Source of the DNA: Atherix ibis
Lineage: Eukaryota > Arthropoda > Insecta > Diptera > Athericidae
Length of the DNA: 64,000 bases
Reading direction: 5' to 3'
Assembly (NCBI GenBank): GCA_958298945.1
Contig: OY282607.1
Coordinates: forward strand, 36,551,000-36,614,999
Part shown: positions 45,579 to 57,025 of the stretch, one piece after another
Layout of the letters: each line of letters starts with the position of its first letter
Numbering within the stretch: the first letter of the stretch is position 1
Notes under the pieces: model-generated
Seen by the model: the letters and a program-made list of their open reading frames with translations, nothing else
Databases searched by the model: none
Told to the model about the DNA's origin: nothing
Position numbers and translations under genes: made by a program

Positions 45579-47362
45579 TTTTTTTTTAATTTTTATTTGA
45601 CAGGCTTTCATTTCTATGTTACACATAGACATGAGAACACAGTCACTCCTATGGAGCATATAGCGGCACTAGAGCCTCTGTGAACTCTCTCCATCTGCTT
45701 CTGTCTTGAGCCAGCCTTTTTACTTCCGACCATGATTTGCCAGTTTGTTGGTGTTCGCGCTCGACTGATCTTCTCCAAGTGGTCCTTGGACGTCCTCTGC
45801 TGCGATTGCCCTGTGGGTTCCAATCTAGTGCCATCCTTGCTATGTCCGTAGGTGGTTTTCGCAAGGTGTGGCCAATCCAACTCCATTTCCTGCGTTTGAT
45901 GTTATCTAGCAGGGGTATTTGCTTCGTGAGAAGAAGCAGCTCATCGTTCGTTATCCAGTTCGGCCAGAAGATCTTGCTTATACGCCTCAAGCATCTGTTC
46001 ACAAATGCCTGAGGCTTACGAGTCGTGCTGTCTGTTACTTTCCATGTTTCGCAGCCGTACAGCAGGACTGGCTTGACGTTTGAGTTGAATATTCGAAGTT
46101 TGAGTGCTATGGAGAGATGATTGGAACGCCATACGTTCCCAAGTGAGGTGTACGCTTGTCGCGCCTTGTTGATGCGCGTTTGGATGTCTATTTCAGTTCC
46201 ACCATCCTTGCTGAGCATGCTGCCAAGGTAACAGAACTTTTCGACATCTTCAGCTTGGGTACCGTATGGCATCAAGGGTCTCTCGCAGGTGGCGCCGACA
46301 CGCATCAATTTGGTCTTCTTGATGTTGATTCTCATCCCAACTTTTTCTGCGTTGGAGGCCAGTGCATTCAGTTTCTCCTGAATGCCGTTGAAGGTGTGGG
46401 ACATGAGGCATATGTCGTCGGCGTAGTCCAGGTCGTGGAGCTTTTCACGCAGTGTCCACTGTATACCGTTGCTGGCTGTGCTGTTAGTGCGTTGAAGAAC
46501 TAGGTCTAGGGCGATTATGAAGAGGATAGGCGAGATTATGCAACCCTGCCTGACTCCTCTCGAGATGTTGAATGTATCGCTGTTTCGTCCTTTGAGACGC
46601 ACTCTACACGGGGCCTCGCGGTATAGTTCTCGGATTAGATCGATTATGGCCTGCGGGATGCCAAGTTCAGCCAGAGCACTCCAGATGACGTCGCGAGAAA
46701 TCATGTCGAAGGCTCTTTCGAAGTCAACGAAGAGAAGATAGAGCGGGCTGTTCCATTCGTTCGACTGTTCAATGATCATTCTTAGGCTGCTGATGTGATC
46801 AATACAGGAGCAGTTTGGTCTAAAGCCAGACTGCTCGTTGCGGAGGGCACTTTCCACTGTTGGAGTGATGCGAGTCAGGATGATTGATGCGATTAGTTTC
46901 TGGATGGTGTTCAGCAGCGTGATTCCCCTCCAATTTTTGCAATCGCCAAGGTCACCTTTCTTAGGGATGGTGATAATTACTCCTTCTTTCCAGCTGTCCG
47001 GGAAGTGGCATTGTGTCCAGGCTTTTACGATTATAGGATGCAACAGCGAGGCCAGGAGTGGCGGGTCAAACTTCAGAACTTCTGGGGCCAGGTTGTCAGG
47101 TCCGGGTGCTTTGCTGTTCTTAAGCTTGTTGATTGCTGTTGTGATCTCCGTAATCGTAGGTGGTGTTGTTGGGATGGATCTTCGTGGGTTTCTGCGCATC
47201 ACTGTAGGAGGAGGATGGAATTCTGGAGCTATTGGAAGGGATTCTGAGAAGGTTGACTCGCGGATCCACTCTTTCCTCTTGTAGTTCCGAAAGCCCGTTG
47301 CTTCCTCAGCAGCGGTCTTTAGTTTGCCCAGTAGAGAAGGCCATGTCAGCCTTTCGGCATTG
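45579..47362 (-). mobile_element. 5'-truncated RTE-like LINE with target-site duplication
   Basis: A 12-bp direct repeat ATCGAACAGTTT flanks the insert (45567-45578 and 47363-47374). The minus-strand element ends at the left with CCTGTCAAATAAAAATTAAA plus a poly-A tract (poly-T on the plus strand), as expected of target-primed reverse transcription. It is truncated at its 5' end (right) inside the coding region. It has inserted into the long repeat unit, and unit sequence resumes on both sides. Its 3' end is shared with the SINE at 6004-6576. Confidence 0.93.
45649..47361 (-). CDS. LINE reverse transcriptase, 5'-truncated but open
   Basis: The frame is open from the 5' truncation to a TAG at 45649-45651, about 570 residues. 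Visible RT blocks in order are KLKNSKAPGPDNLAPEVLKF, EGVIITIPKKGDLGDCKNWR, EQSGFRPNCSCIDHI, YLLFVDFERAFDMISR (motif A Asp), GVRQGCIISPILF (motif B), LHDLDYADDICLMSH (YADD catalytic box) and KTKLMRVG. The C-terminal domain has FCYLGSMLSKDGGTEIDIQT, SWIGHTLRKP and RGRPRTTWRRSVE. This architecture fits RTE-type LINEs. The endonuclease domain is absent through truncation. No frame lesion was seen in what remains, indicating a young copy. The last coding bases (LVPLYAP, stop) overlap the part shared with the SINE. Confidence 0.92.
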   Translation of the reverse strand, partial: NAERLTWPSLLGKLKTAAEEATGFRNYKRKEWIRESTFSESLPIAPEFHPPPTVMRRNPRRSIPTTPPTITEITTAINKLKNSKAPGPDNLAPEVLKFDPPLLASLLHPIIVKAWTQCHFPDSWKEGVIITIPKKGDLGDCKNWRGITLLNTIQKLIASIILTRITPTVESALRNEQSGFRPNCSCIDHISSLRMIIEQSNEWNSPLYLLFVDFERAFDMISRDVIWSALAELGIPQAIIDLIRELYREAPCRVRLKGRNSDTFNISRGVRQGCIISPILFIIALDLVLQRTNSTASNGIQWTLREKLHDLDYADDICLMSHTFNGIQEKLNALASNAEKVGMRINIKKTKLMRVGATCERPLMPYGTQAEDVEKFCYLGSMLSKDGGTEIDIQTRINKARQAYTSLGNVWRSNHLSIALKLRIFNSNVKPVLLYGCETWKVTDSTTRKPQAFVNRCLRRISKIFWPNWITNDELLLLTKQIPLLDNIKRRKWSWIGHTLRKPPTDIARMALDWNPQGNRSRGRPRTTWRRSVEREHQQTGKSWSEVKRLAQDRSRWREFTEALVPLYAP

Positions 47363-47579
47363 ATCGAACAGTTTAGTCCTTAACTAAATCCTTGGATAAC
47401 ATTTTCTTAGTGGTCTTGAGTGCCTATAGACTTTTTGTTGAAAACAATTCTATGGACAATATTTACTGAAATTTTCCAAGAAAAATATTTCTTGGTATAA
47501 TATTTTCAATAAACTAAATTTAAAATAGGGAGTGACTATTGAAAAAAATATCGATCGAAGCATTAATCCTCAATCAACT

Positions 47580-47950
47580 TATTTTTAGTTGTTCACTGTT
47601 CAAAATGCTTTTGTTGAAAGCTATTTTTAGAAAATGTTGCTTAAGTGCTTAACTGAAATATGTTTTTATATTTAGAGTGGCTTGTTAAAAATTTACTTCT
47701 AAAAAGAAGCGAGACCCCAGAAAAATACGTTCATCTCCGAAAAAATTACAAGGGCAAAAATGGCGATCAACAGTGTTTGACAATCAACAAAACCTCAACA
47801 GTTTCTGGTGAAAACTAGTCTGTGGACAATCTTTACTCAGTTTTAAAATAAAATTTTTTTGGAAAATATTTACGTATAGTAAATTTTAAGCTTCAAACAA
47901 AATTTTCTATCGAACAGCTTATTCCTCAACAAAGTCCTTGAGTAACATTT
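47580..47950. repeat. Long repeat unit, second copy
   Basis: Second copy of the unit at 45240-45578, continuing through TTGAGTAACATTTTCTTAGT and GGTCTTGAGTGCCTATAGAG. The corresponding continuation of the first copy is found right after the LINE at about 47375-47440, so the LINE sits inside the first unit. Confidence 0.85.
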
Positions 47951-49847
47951 TCTTAGTGGTCTTGAGTGCCTATAGAGTTTTTGTTGAAAGCTAATTTTTA
48001 GACAGAGCTTATGACAAATTTAGTTGAAAACAAAAAATAAAAAAAAAATACAATTGCAATGAAGAATCCTTTTTTTTACAAAAAAAATTTTGTTGCAACA
48101 TTTTCAGAGATTTTTTTGTTGATCGAATGAGGGTTAAGCAAAAAGTGATTTGTTTAAAATTTTTGTTTAATTTTTGTTTTTTTTTTTTATTAAACTTGAT
48201 TTATAGTAAAAAATTACTGCATCAAAAATATTTTAATAGTTAACGTTTCGCTTTCCATCATAGTTCAAATTTCCGTTTGTTGACACACAAGCTTTTTGTT
48301 GAAGGGAGCATATATTGATTAAAACCAGAATTTCCTAATTTATGTTGATAAAAATAGATTGAATTTTTATAAAACAAATGCGGTTAACCGAAAATTTTCT
48401 GAAAAAAATCTATCAAAAATGTATAAAGTTTCACGTAAAATTATTGTTTTTTACTATTTTTGATATAAAAATTTATTATTAAATGTATATTTTTGAGTTA
48501 ATTTGAAGCTAGAAAAATATTTTGAATATATACTCATTTATTTAGATGAAAATACGCCAAAATATCCTTAGGGGCAGAATATGCTTACGTGTGATAATAA
48601 GTGAACAGTGAGGAAATTATTTATTTTTAACATCGTATGACATTCTGATAACCTATTTGTTTTTAAATTTTCTTTTTATTTTTATTTTTTAAATAAAGTT
48701 TATAATACTAGTGAATTAGAAATTATTAATAAGCTTATAGAAAATTCTGGGTTTATTAATGCAAATATATACGAATACTCTTTATTTCCATAAAGTTTTC
48801 ATTTTCCATTCTAAATTTCTCCATTCGTGTTTGGATTATAATTTATTCAACGAGGTTCTTTTTATTTATTCTGTTGATAACATTTTTCACATCTGCTTAG
48901 TTATGGATATTACGAAAATAAATTCACTCTTTATTTGGTTCGGTGGACAATTGTTGTTTGGGAACAACTATTTTCAGTACGATGTCATCCCCATCTCTGG
49001 TACAGTATTTCACAGAAGAGGAGCCTTTCTCCATACAATGACATAGTCAATGCCCGCCTCCAAGAAAAATGAAAAGGGTTCCCTTTCCTTCTCCCAATTG
49101 TTAAAGAGTAGTTTGTATGCTACTTTGTTATTTTCATCGAAAAATGAAGTTTCTTACTATTGTGGAATCAACAAAGTTGAAAGTTAACGCATAAAAATAT
49201 TTCATTCGAAACGAACTTTGATGTTTTACAAGCGAAAATAATGACACATTTTGGGAAAGCGTGGTTCGAATTTATATACGAAGTAACTTTTTATTATCTA
49301 TAATATAAAAGTGGGTGTTTTTTAATAGTTTTGATTTTATTGTAAAATCCTTGTAAATTTGCAACCAAAAAGAAAGATTCATGGACAAATTACTTGTCGG
49401 ACATGGAATTTGAAACAGAAGAAATTTTAGGGTTAAACAACAATCCAAATTGCCAATTACCAATTACCAGATGTCTTGGATTATCTTTATTGTAATTAAA
49501 TGGCGTTGAACCATTTAGAATTGGAAAACTTAATTTGAATTGATTCTCGTGGGAAATTCAGATAATTAAGAATATTCAAGATTATTTTTGGTTGTTAAAA
49601 CTGTTCCAAATGGTAAATTTTGTTACAAATGGTAAATTGTATTTATTTAAAGTCAATAGTCTGGTAAGGAATCAAGAAAGATAAATAAAAAAAAATATCG
49701 TTTTGGGACTTCTTTTAAACAAAAAAAAAACCAATGCAAACGGGTAAGACTTTTAGAAGTTCTAATAATTGTGTGGGATCCGTATTCATTTTTGTAGAAT
49801 AGGTATTATATAGCCACCTCTTGTATATAGCAAACATAGTCAAAGTA
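47951..49847. other. AT-rich intron, nothing recognised
   Basis: A+T-rich; no exon, RNA gene or element signature. Confidence 0.5.
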
Positions 49848-50517
49848 CGAGGGCTGTATGATTAATACATAATTTTTGGCAAAAAACGGCACTGCTCCTA
49901 TTAAAACAACTTTATTTTTCAAATATATAGCTTTTTATAAGAAATTTGTCAAATTTTCAAGCAGCTGCATCATTTAGTTTGCGAGTGACAACCAATTGAA
50001 GTCAATAAATTTTTGGTAATTTAATAAAAAAGAAAAAGGCCGAATATTGAGCAGTGAAAAAATAAAACGAACTATGGGCCAACAAAGTTATAGCTACAGT
50101 ATTTTGAAAGTGTGACTATTATGCCAAAAATCGTCCGCATTTGTTGAACGAAATATTCTCGTTCGTCAAGACAATAGACGCGTGCAGACTTGTGTCATTG
50201 CCATGGCGCATTTCCATGAGTTGGTATGCAATCTGCTTTTGCATTTAGCATAGTCACCAGATTTAGCCACCAGTGATTATTTCCTATCTCCGAATATAAA
50301 AAAATGATTCGTTGGAATAAGATTCGGTTTGTATGATGAGACGATTACTGAAACAAACGCCTATTTTAAAGGCGGATATAAGGGATATACAAAATTAAAT
50401 AACATTAGACTAAGTGTAATATTGAATTAAAAGGAGAATATTTTGAAACATAAAGTGAATTTTTCACATAAAGGTGGTTGTTCTTGTCAAGGCCACGTAA
50501 TAATCATACAACCTTCG
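49848..50517 (+). mobile_element. Short mariner derivative, 670 bp
   Basis: TA at 49846-49847 and 50518-50519. Termini CGAGGGCTGTATGATTAATA and, inverted, CGAAGGTTGTATGATTATTA. Inside, the plus strand retains QDNRRVQTCVIAMAHFHELV, a stop, and SPDLATSDYFLSPNIKK then ETITETNAYF, the second and third catalytic regions of a mariner transposase, with the N-terminal half missing. An internally deleted, non-autonomous copy. Confidence 0.88.
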
Positions 50518-50969
50518 TAGATACAAAATACTTATAATTCATAAATTTTCCATTAAAAAACTTCCAAACAATATATATTATATCCCTTACCAAAAAAGAC
50601 ACTCAACTAGAATATAGTTTAATGTTAGTAATAATAATGAAATTGAAAATATTCAGTCTTTATCTGGATTACTTTAAAAAATTCATATTTTTTAAATTTA
50701 TAAATTCAACTTAATACTTAATATTAATATAAAAATAATTTTCTGCAATAATTTTTGCTACTCAGTAAGAAGAACAATTTTTCTGTAAATATTAAATTAA
50801 AAAATTCTTAACGCATATTATATTTTTTTAAATTATCACTAATTGCAAAAATTAAATATTTTAAAAAAATAAAATCATGCCTTTTATAAAGTAAAAAATA
50901 TATATTAACAATAAATAAAGTTTTTATTAAATGAATTTTTGTTTTAATGTAATAGAAAGGATTAAATAC

Positions 50970-51153
50970 CTGCGTTGGAAGTACGATTAACGCAACACAT
51001 ATCATGATGACCATATACAGTTGGGAAGGCCAGATATCAGGTACAAAATCTCCATACCCGACTGTTGAAAATGTAACTACCACATAGTATGTACTTTGAA
51101 AAAGATTCAGGTGTCGATGTCCTGCCCTCTGAAAATGTTGTATACCGCACACA
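50970..51153 (-). CDS. SLO2: SLO2 potassium channel, exon w6 (pore and S6)
   Basis: 184 bp; acceptor TCTTTTAG, donor CAG|GTATTT. It encodes [20 protein letters not shown], the pore helix ([15 protein letters not shown]) and S6 ([17 protein letters not shown]). The K+ selectivity filter TVGYG lies at 51051-51065 and is intact. [18 protein letters not shown] is diagnostic of SLO2/KCNT rather than SLO1 or Kv channels. The exon ends in phase 0 at Gln and continues 10.4 kb further left. All pore residues expected for a conducting channel are present. Confidence 0.98.
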
Positions 51154-51391
51154 CTAAAAGAGAATACAAAAAAAAACAACAACAAAAAAGACAAGTTTAT
51201 TATAATAAACTTTAGTTTAGGTATTAAAGATTCAATATTATAAATTATCTGACGATGATGGACGATGATGACTGATATTGCGTAAGTACAAAATGAAATT
51301 GACAATAATTTATTCTAGATCCTCCAGACACTCGTTAGGTGATGTTTAAGAGCATCAATTAGTACCGAAATGAAATTGCATTTATGCTCAC

Positions 51392-51486
51392 CTGGTAAAT
51401 ACGAGACACAATAATGTTGCCGACAATATTGTCAATTGCTGTGATAAGGCTGACTGAGATTTCTGCATGGCACGGTGGAGATCGTT
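51392..51486 (-). CDS. SLO2: SLO2 potassium channel, exon w5 (S4-S5 linker, S5)
   Basis: 95 bp, entered in phase 0 and left after two bases of a codon; acceptor TTTCTAG, donor CAG|GTGAGC. It reads NDLHRAMQKSQSALSQQ then LTILSATLLCLVFT, aligned with the KCNT segment NDFHRAILRTQSAMFNQ...LLCLVFT, that is the linker and the S5 helix. The split codon AG|T gives Ser at the junction with the pore exon, 238 bp downstream. Confidence 0.95.
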
Positions 51487-53540
51487 CTAGAAATAAAAGA
51501 AGCAGAAACGAACTTTAAATGTAGTCAAAGTAACAAAATAACAGACAATTTAGAAATTCCAAGAGAACTTTTATATATTTACATAGATTACTAAAATTTA
51601 TTCCATTCGAAAATATTTAGAAATTTTTACACAGTTTTTAAAGATAAACATTCTATGTAAAGTTCGAACAATTTTTCATTTTCCAATTGCTGTGAGCTTT
51701 CTTTTTTGTTGGCATTTTAACAAAATCATGGCGTTAACATTTTTTCTGTAAAAATGTAGTTGAGGATATCAGAAAATACCTTTCTACCTAACCGAAAAAA
51801 TTAAAAATTTGAATATTTCATGATTCTTTCGAAAACCTAACCAGCATGTACATTTGTAGCAAACTTTACATATTTGCATACTCCGAAGCTTTAACATTGT
51901 AATAACAAATTTTCATATAAGAAAACAATTTTGTTCAAATAATTCTCAACAAGGAATATAGCAAAATAAATCCAGACAAAAATATGCATCCATAAAACAG
52001 AATCCCATAGTTTTTTCGAGTAGTTTGTGACAAGGAAAAAAAGGAAAATATTATTCATTTGGCACAGAAATTTTTGTCTATAGTAAATATTTTACTTTTT
52101 ATTTCATTTTGTTGAACTACCAAAAAATTTGTTAAATTTGGTTCGATTGTGAAATCAAAACAAAAACTAACCAGACTATCAGCCCTATACGGTTTACAGG
52201 GGGATGAAAGAAGGGTCTGTTAATTAAAATTGCATTTAATTAAAACTTTGTCCAGTAACTTGCAGCAAAAATTGATTAATTTTTTCTCTCCTCTACGTTA
52301 AGTTAGTACTTATTTTTTGTACCAATACTTCGAATTGTACGAATATAAATATTGTAGTTCTTCCGGTTGGATGGATAAGCTTACGGAATTCAATTAGTCC
52401 TTGTTGTAACTTAATATAATTTTTTAGCGCGCTTCCGAAGTATTGAAATTTGTCTGGAAATTTTTAATTACTCGATTTAAAAAAATTCATTTTGATTAAA
52501 TTTTTTTAAGTTGGACTGAGCGACAGAGAAATGGTAGTAATTTTTATATATCCATAAATTTAATATATAATTTCATATGAGCTATTGAATCCTTTAAAAT
52601 ATCAACTTTGAGCGAATATTCATATTTAATCATGGATCATTTAGATTAAATTATCTTTTCATGAAGTTCATGTTGGGACTTTCAAATCTGGTGGGAGCTT
52701 GTTACTAAAGTTATTGAATATTCGCTAGAGTTGCAACGTACAAACTTGCAAAATTGCATCTGAATAAGGACCAAATTATATTCATATTTAGTTCAAAGTT
52801 TCAATCCTTCTAAGAGATAGAATAAAAAACCGTTTCCCACTGAGAAATATCAAATTTGACTGAATTTATGGAACCATGTTGATACGAATCGAGTGAATGT
52901 TTTTATTATATTTTTAAATAAAAAAAAGGAAATAGTATAAAAAAAATATCTTTTGAAAAATTGTTAATAATTTTTAAATCAAATTCTTTGGACAAAAGGT
53001 AATTTAAAAATGAACTAAATCATTTAATTCATTTAGAAAAGTAACACAAAATTTTCAGAATTTTATTTTTTTTTAAGTCTTTAAACGTTTTCTTATGTAG
53101 TTTAAAAATAATATAAAACATATTTCCAAAATAAAAAATTGAAAAAAGGATCTTTTTTTAAAAAAATTTAAATATAAAAAATTAAAGAAAAATCAATTCC
53201 ACGTGGATTTAAAGTAGTTGATCACGTGTGTTTGTACAAATTTTATTAAATTTTTTATTGGAAATTGATTAATTTTGCAAAGTTTATAGTAAACTTTTGA
53301 TGCAAAAAATATGTTTGTTAAAATGTTCTGCTTTTTGAGGAGCGTGGAATTACCTTTGCCATCATAGAAGATGATTGAAAGAATTTTTTTTTATTTAGTT
53401 ATTATAGTTTTTATTATACGAACGGATCTCTTTCTTTATATAAGCTTCTTACTTTGAATATTAGATTGATTCTTTTATGTTGGAACAATTTTATTTTATT
53501 TTCATTGATCAATATTATCTCCTTTAAAGTAGTTCCTTTG
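51487..53540. other. AT-rich intron, nothing recognised
   Basis: Right flank of exon w5. A mildly GC-richer patch near 52170-52440 has no recognisable content. Confidence 0.5.
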
Positions 53541-53543
53541 GGA

Positions 53544-53611
53544 AGTACACTTAAAGTAAAATTTTGTTATCAACCTTAGTACACTTAAAGTAAAATTTTG
53601 TTATCAACCTT
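53544..53611. repeat. 34-bp tandem duplication
   Basis: AGTACACTTAAAGTAAAATT (continuing TTGTTATCAACCTT) occurs twice in tandem without mismatch. A related short motif, GAAGTACACTTAAAACAAAA, occurs about 200 bp further right. Confidence 0.9.
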
Positions 53612-53619
53612 ATCAATGT

Positions 53620-53830
53620 TGCTAAGAAGAAGAAATATTGCTAAACATTGTTATGTAGCGATAAAAGTGATTTTATTGCTTTATTAGCTATCAAATCGAA
53701 ATTTAATACTTTTTAATGTGAATTTATTTTGAAAATATCCTAAAAAAGGAACCTTTGCATACCTCAATAAGCAGAGTACAAACCGAAGTACACTTAAAAC
53801 AAAAATTGGTAAAGTAGAGTAACATAGACA
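53620..53830. repeat. Dispersed repeat copy (related to 60720 and 62025)
   Basis: ATTGCTAAACATTGTT...AGCTATCAAATCGAAATTTA and AATGTGAATTTATTTTGAAA match 60728-60840 and in part 62025-62070. The right part (53776-53815) matches 25315-25350. It looks like a fragment of an interspersed family not otherwise identified. Confidence 0.65.
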
Positions 53831-53989
53831 TTCACGGTAAAGTTTTCAACTAAAATCGTCATTCATAGCACTACCATAGCAAATGGAAATAATCAATTCC
53901 AAAACTGATACTGACTACAACCTAATAAGTATCACGTGCCACGTTTTAAACATGCTATGCTAATGAGAGAAGCGTATTAAATCTTAAAG

Positions 53990-55100
53990 TTTTTGTCCAA
54001 AACTGCAAAGAGGTCCAAAAGGATATATGCATATGGTTTATCGTCTACAAGAAAAGGGGATACGCTTAAATCCACTGTTTTTTTGTCAAAAAACACATGT
54101 TTAAATTTATTAAAAGTATTTGCCCTCTCGTGCGGGATTTTTATCATCTCTCGTGCAATTTGTGGATACCACGCCAAAAAATTCCTTTTCTTTCGAGGCA
54201 ATCCACTCATCAAGCCATTTTCGGACGTATTTGTAAGAATCGAAGTGCTCCTCAGCGAGAGCATGGCCCATCGACAAAAACAGGTGGTAATCGGATGGGG
54301 CCAGGTCTGGTGAATAAGCGGGGTGGGGTATCACCTCCCAGTTTAGTGTTTCCAAGTAGTTTCGGACCATATTTGACGTGTGCGATGGTGCGTTGTCGTG
54401 GAGGAAAATCAGCTTCTCATGTCTATGTTGATAATCCGTCCTTTTTTCACGCAGAGCACGGTGCAATTTGATCAGTTGTTGGTGGTAGCAGTGGGCTTTG
54501 ACAGTTTTACCAGGTTTCAATATCTCATAGTAGACGATACCCTGCTGATCCCACCAAACGCACAGCATCTTCTTCCGTCCGAAGCGATTTAGTTTTGGGG
54601 AAGATATTGATGGTTGGTCGGGATCAACCCACGATTTCTTGCGTTTAGGATTCTCGAAATATATCCACTTTTTATCGCCTGTCACAATCCGATGCAGGAA
54701 CGCCCTTCTTTTTTGTCTGGCGAGCAAGATTTCGCATATGTTTTGTCGTCGCTCCATCTGCCTATTGTTGCGGCACCTATTTTCCGTTCTTTTCAATCTT
54801 CTCCATAGCACGCAGACACATAGAAATGGTTGGTTGAGTCGTTCGTCTTTCCTAGGCCGATTTTCACGCTTCTTGTCCCACAAGTCAAAGTTGCCGACTT
54901 TAAACCGACGAAACCAATCTCGGCACATTGTTTCCGATAAAGCACGGTCACCATAGGCCTCACTAAGCAATCAATGCGATTCGGCAGCCAATTTCTTCAA
55001 ATTGAAGCAGAAAAGCAGAGCTTCCCGCATATACTCTTTTTCTGGCACAAAACTAGACATGATTACCAAAGGAAAAATGTATGTTGTTGTACGAAATTGC
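53990..55100 (-). mobile_element. Mauritiana-type mariner remnant
   Basis: Contains a near-full mariner transposase on the minus strand and is GC-richer than its surroundings. Exact termini were not resolved; limits are set from the coding region plus short flanks. Confidence 0.7.
54110..55060 (-). pseudogene. Mariner DD34D transposase, mauritiana-like, inactivated
   Basis: ATG at 55058-55060 begins MSSFVPEKEYMREALLFCFN, then LKKLAAESH and a TGA stop, after which the frame continues LLSEAYGDRALSETMCRDWF. It includes HRIVTGDKKWIYFENPKRKK (first Asp), MLCVWWDQQGIVYYEILKPG, FLHDNAPSHTSNMVRNYLET (second Asp) and SPDLAPSDYHLFLSMGHALA (third Asp), with D-to-D spacing of 34. WWDQ.G.VYYE and SMGHALAE..FDSY mark the mauritiana/Mos1 group. 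The C-terminal part (after KEKEFF) is frameshifted. The stop and frameshift make it inactive. Confidence 0.9.
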
Positions 55101-55370
55101 TGACATTATGCACTGATTAATGTTGACAGATGTCAAACTCATAAAAAAAAAGAATGGCGTGCCTATGGCATGGATTTAAGCTTATACTCATGGTACAATA
55201 CAATAAGCTTATGTATATATTGACTAAGATTGCTATGGAACAAAAAGACCTAAGATGCATCACGAACCTAACCTGAAAGAAAAATCACAGAACTAAAAGT
55301 AAGTAATGTACAGATTAAAGGTCTTCAAACCGACACAAGAGTTCGATAAGAGTTTTCCTTAATGACTCAA
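55101..55370. other. Intron, nothing recognised
   Basis: No feature recognised between the mariner and the LINE remnant. Confidence 0.4.
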
Positions 55371-55379
55371 GAAAAGGGA

Positions 55380-56200
55380 TTAAAATTAACGGAGATTATA
55401 GCAACAATATTACACATATTGATGATAGCAATTTTATTGAAGACAGCTTAAAGAATTTACAAGATCTTCTCAATAAAGTAAATTTCCCAAGATATCAGCA
55501 CGGTTTAAAAATACGAACGATTTTAAATACAAACGCTGCTTGACAGCGAGTTAAGTCGGCACTGGAGTATTCAGGCAAGTTCGGTTCTTAAATATTCTGG
55601 GAGCATGCCGGAGCAGTATAAATATGCGCGATACTTGTAAGCGAGTTACGTCAGAAAACCGACTCAAGAACGACTAGTTAAAGTCAGAAAATAATAGAAC
55701 AAACGACCGTATAGAGTCGGACTTATTATGAAGAACGATTAGACAGGGTGAAGTCGGGTATTAATAGAGCGAATGATGAAGTTTTAATAGAGCGAACGGA
55801 AAGTGTTACAAGAAACGCTATTTAAGTGATCGGTGGACACAGTTGGAAGTGGAAATACACCGAAAACCTTCAATTAGGATTCGAGTGTCCTAAAAAACAA
55901 ACACTTTTAATCTATTTCAAAAAACGAACTTAGTTAAATAAAGAAAATCCTTAATAAACAAAAACAATATTCTACTCCATCTAATGAATCTACGTAAGAT
56001 CATAACAGTATCTATATTAAGAAAATGAAGTTCATGATCGTAATCAGAAAGGTTAATGTAATTCCTAAAATCGCCAAGGATAATATAGACAGAGGGTTCA
56101 TTACTTCAAATATCTTGGCTGCAATATAAATGATTCATGGACATCAGACAAGAAAATTTACAGTAGAATAGCAGGTCACCCGTGGTCATAGGTCACCCGT
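55380..56200 (+). pseudogene. LINE reverse-transcriptase remnant, split by an insert
   Basis: Before the insert, 55385-55515 reads DDSNFIEDSLKNLQDLLNKV then NF..QHGLKI, which is the RT catalytic region of a non-LTR element (..DDTVL.AD....LQ.LLN.V......GLKIN..KTK..). After it, 56020-56165 continues KMKFMIV and HYFKYLGCNINDSWTSDKKI then YSRIA, the next block (KTKFM...FKYLG..I....D.EI..RI). The two halves fit together, with roughly 500 bp in between. Decayed, with frameshifts. Confidence 0.65.
55530..56015 (+). mobile_element. LTR-like insert inside the LINE remnant
   Basis: This GC-richer segment interrupts the LINE reading exactly between QHGLKI and KMKFMIV. It has a TATA-type sequence (GCAGTATAAATATGCGC, about 55613), repeated short motifs containing GTCGG and GAACGA, a polyadenylation-type signal (AATAAAGAAAA, about 55936) and a right end GATCATAACA ending in CA. 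Such content fits a solo LTR. A TG start and a target duplication could not be fixed, so the boundaries are approximate. Confidence 0.45.
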
Positions 56201-57025
56201 ACAAATAATAGGTATGCCCTGTGAAATAATAGTATTTACTAATCCGATAAAAACAATTTGATAGATATAGCCGCCAGACAATGAGGCGTTGTTATGTTAA
56301 AGCATCTCAGTTCCAGCTGACGCCAAGAAGATAAGTCTGAGCTTGCAAGTGACTTCACTCATTCCCTCGAAACGTTCTAACTTTTTATAAGTTACCCTTG
56401 CGGATTCACCAACACAATAAATTGAATGGCAGATCAACAAACCTTAGATTAAAGAATACCTGGATAGGCCCTTACCGTATATGTATACGCAATTTTGTGT
56501 AAGAATTACATGCCAAGCGGCGAGAATTGGCATTTATCACATAGCTTTTTGTGGATATTTTTATGTAGACATGACACTCACTGCCATCTAGTTCTCGTAA
56601 TAGAAAATTATTACATTGCAAAAGCCTAATTTATATTATTTTTAATTCACTTATTAAAAACAAAAATACAATTTAAACACAACGATTGGCAATTTTTATT
56701 TTTTTACAATCTTTTGATATGAAATGGAATTCTATTTTAGGTTTATTATTCATTTCGTAAATATCATTCAAATATAAAGCGCCTCAATTTTGTAGACTTT
56801 CGGAGAGTTTTACAATCTGCCATTCTCCATGAAAGTGATTATAACTCGAACTAATATAACTAGCGGTGTCATTTTAGAATTTATTATTGATAAAAATAAT
56901 AAAGTGTTGAAAGTGCAATTTAAAGTGTTGTTTTTATGTATTTTAAAGTATTTAAAAAAAAGTAAGTATTTTTATAAATAGTTTTATTATTGATAACATT
57001 TAATAAGAAGTTTTTATTAGAGAAA
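56201..57025. other. Intron and presumed 5' region of the THAP gene
   Basis: 56200-56620 is GC-richer and may continue the LINE remnant; nothing was read. 56640-57025 is A+T-rich and precedes the THAP start codon. Confidence 0.4.

Noticed and set aside
46156..47284. Plus-strand frames of 74-148 codons
   Set aside because: Antisense of the LINE reverse transcriptase.
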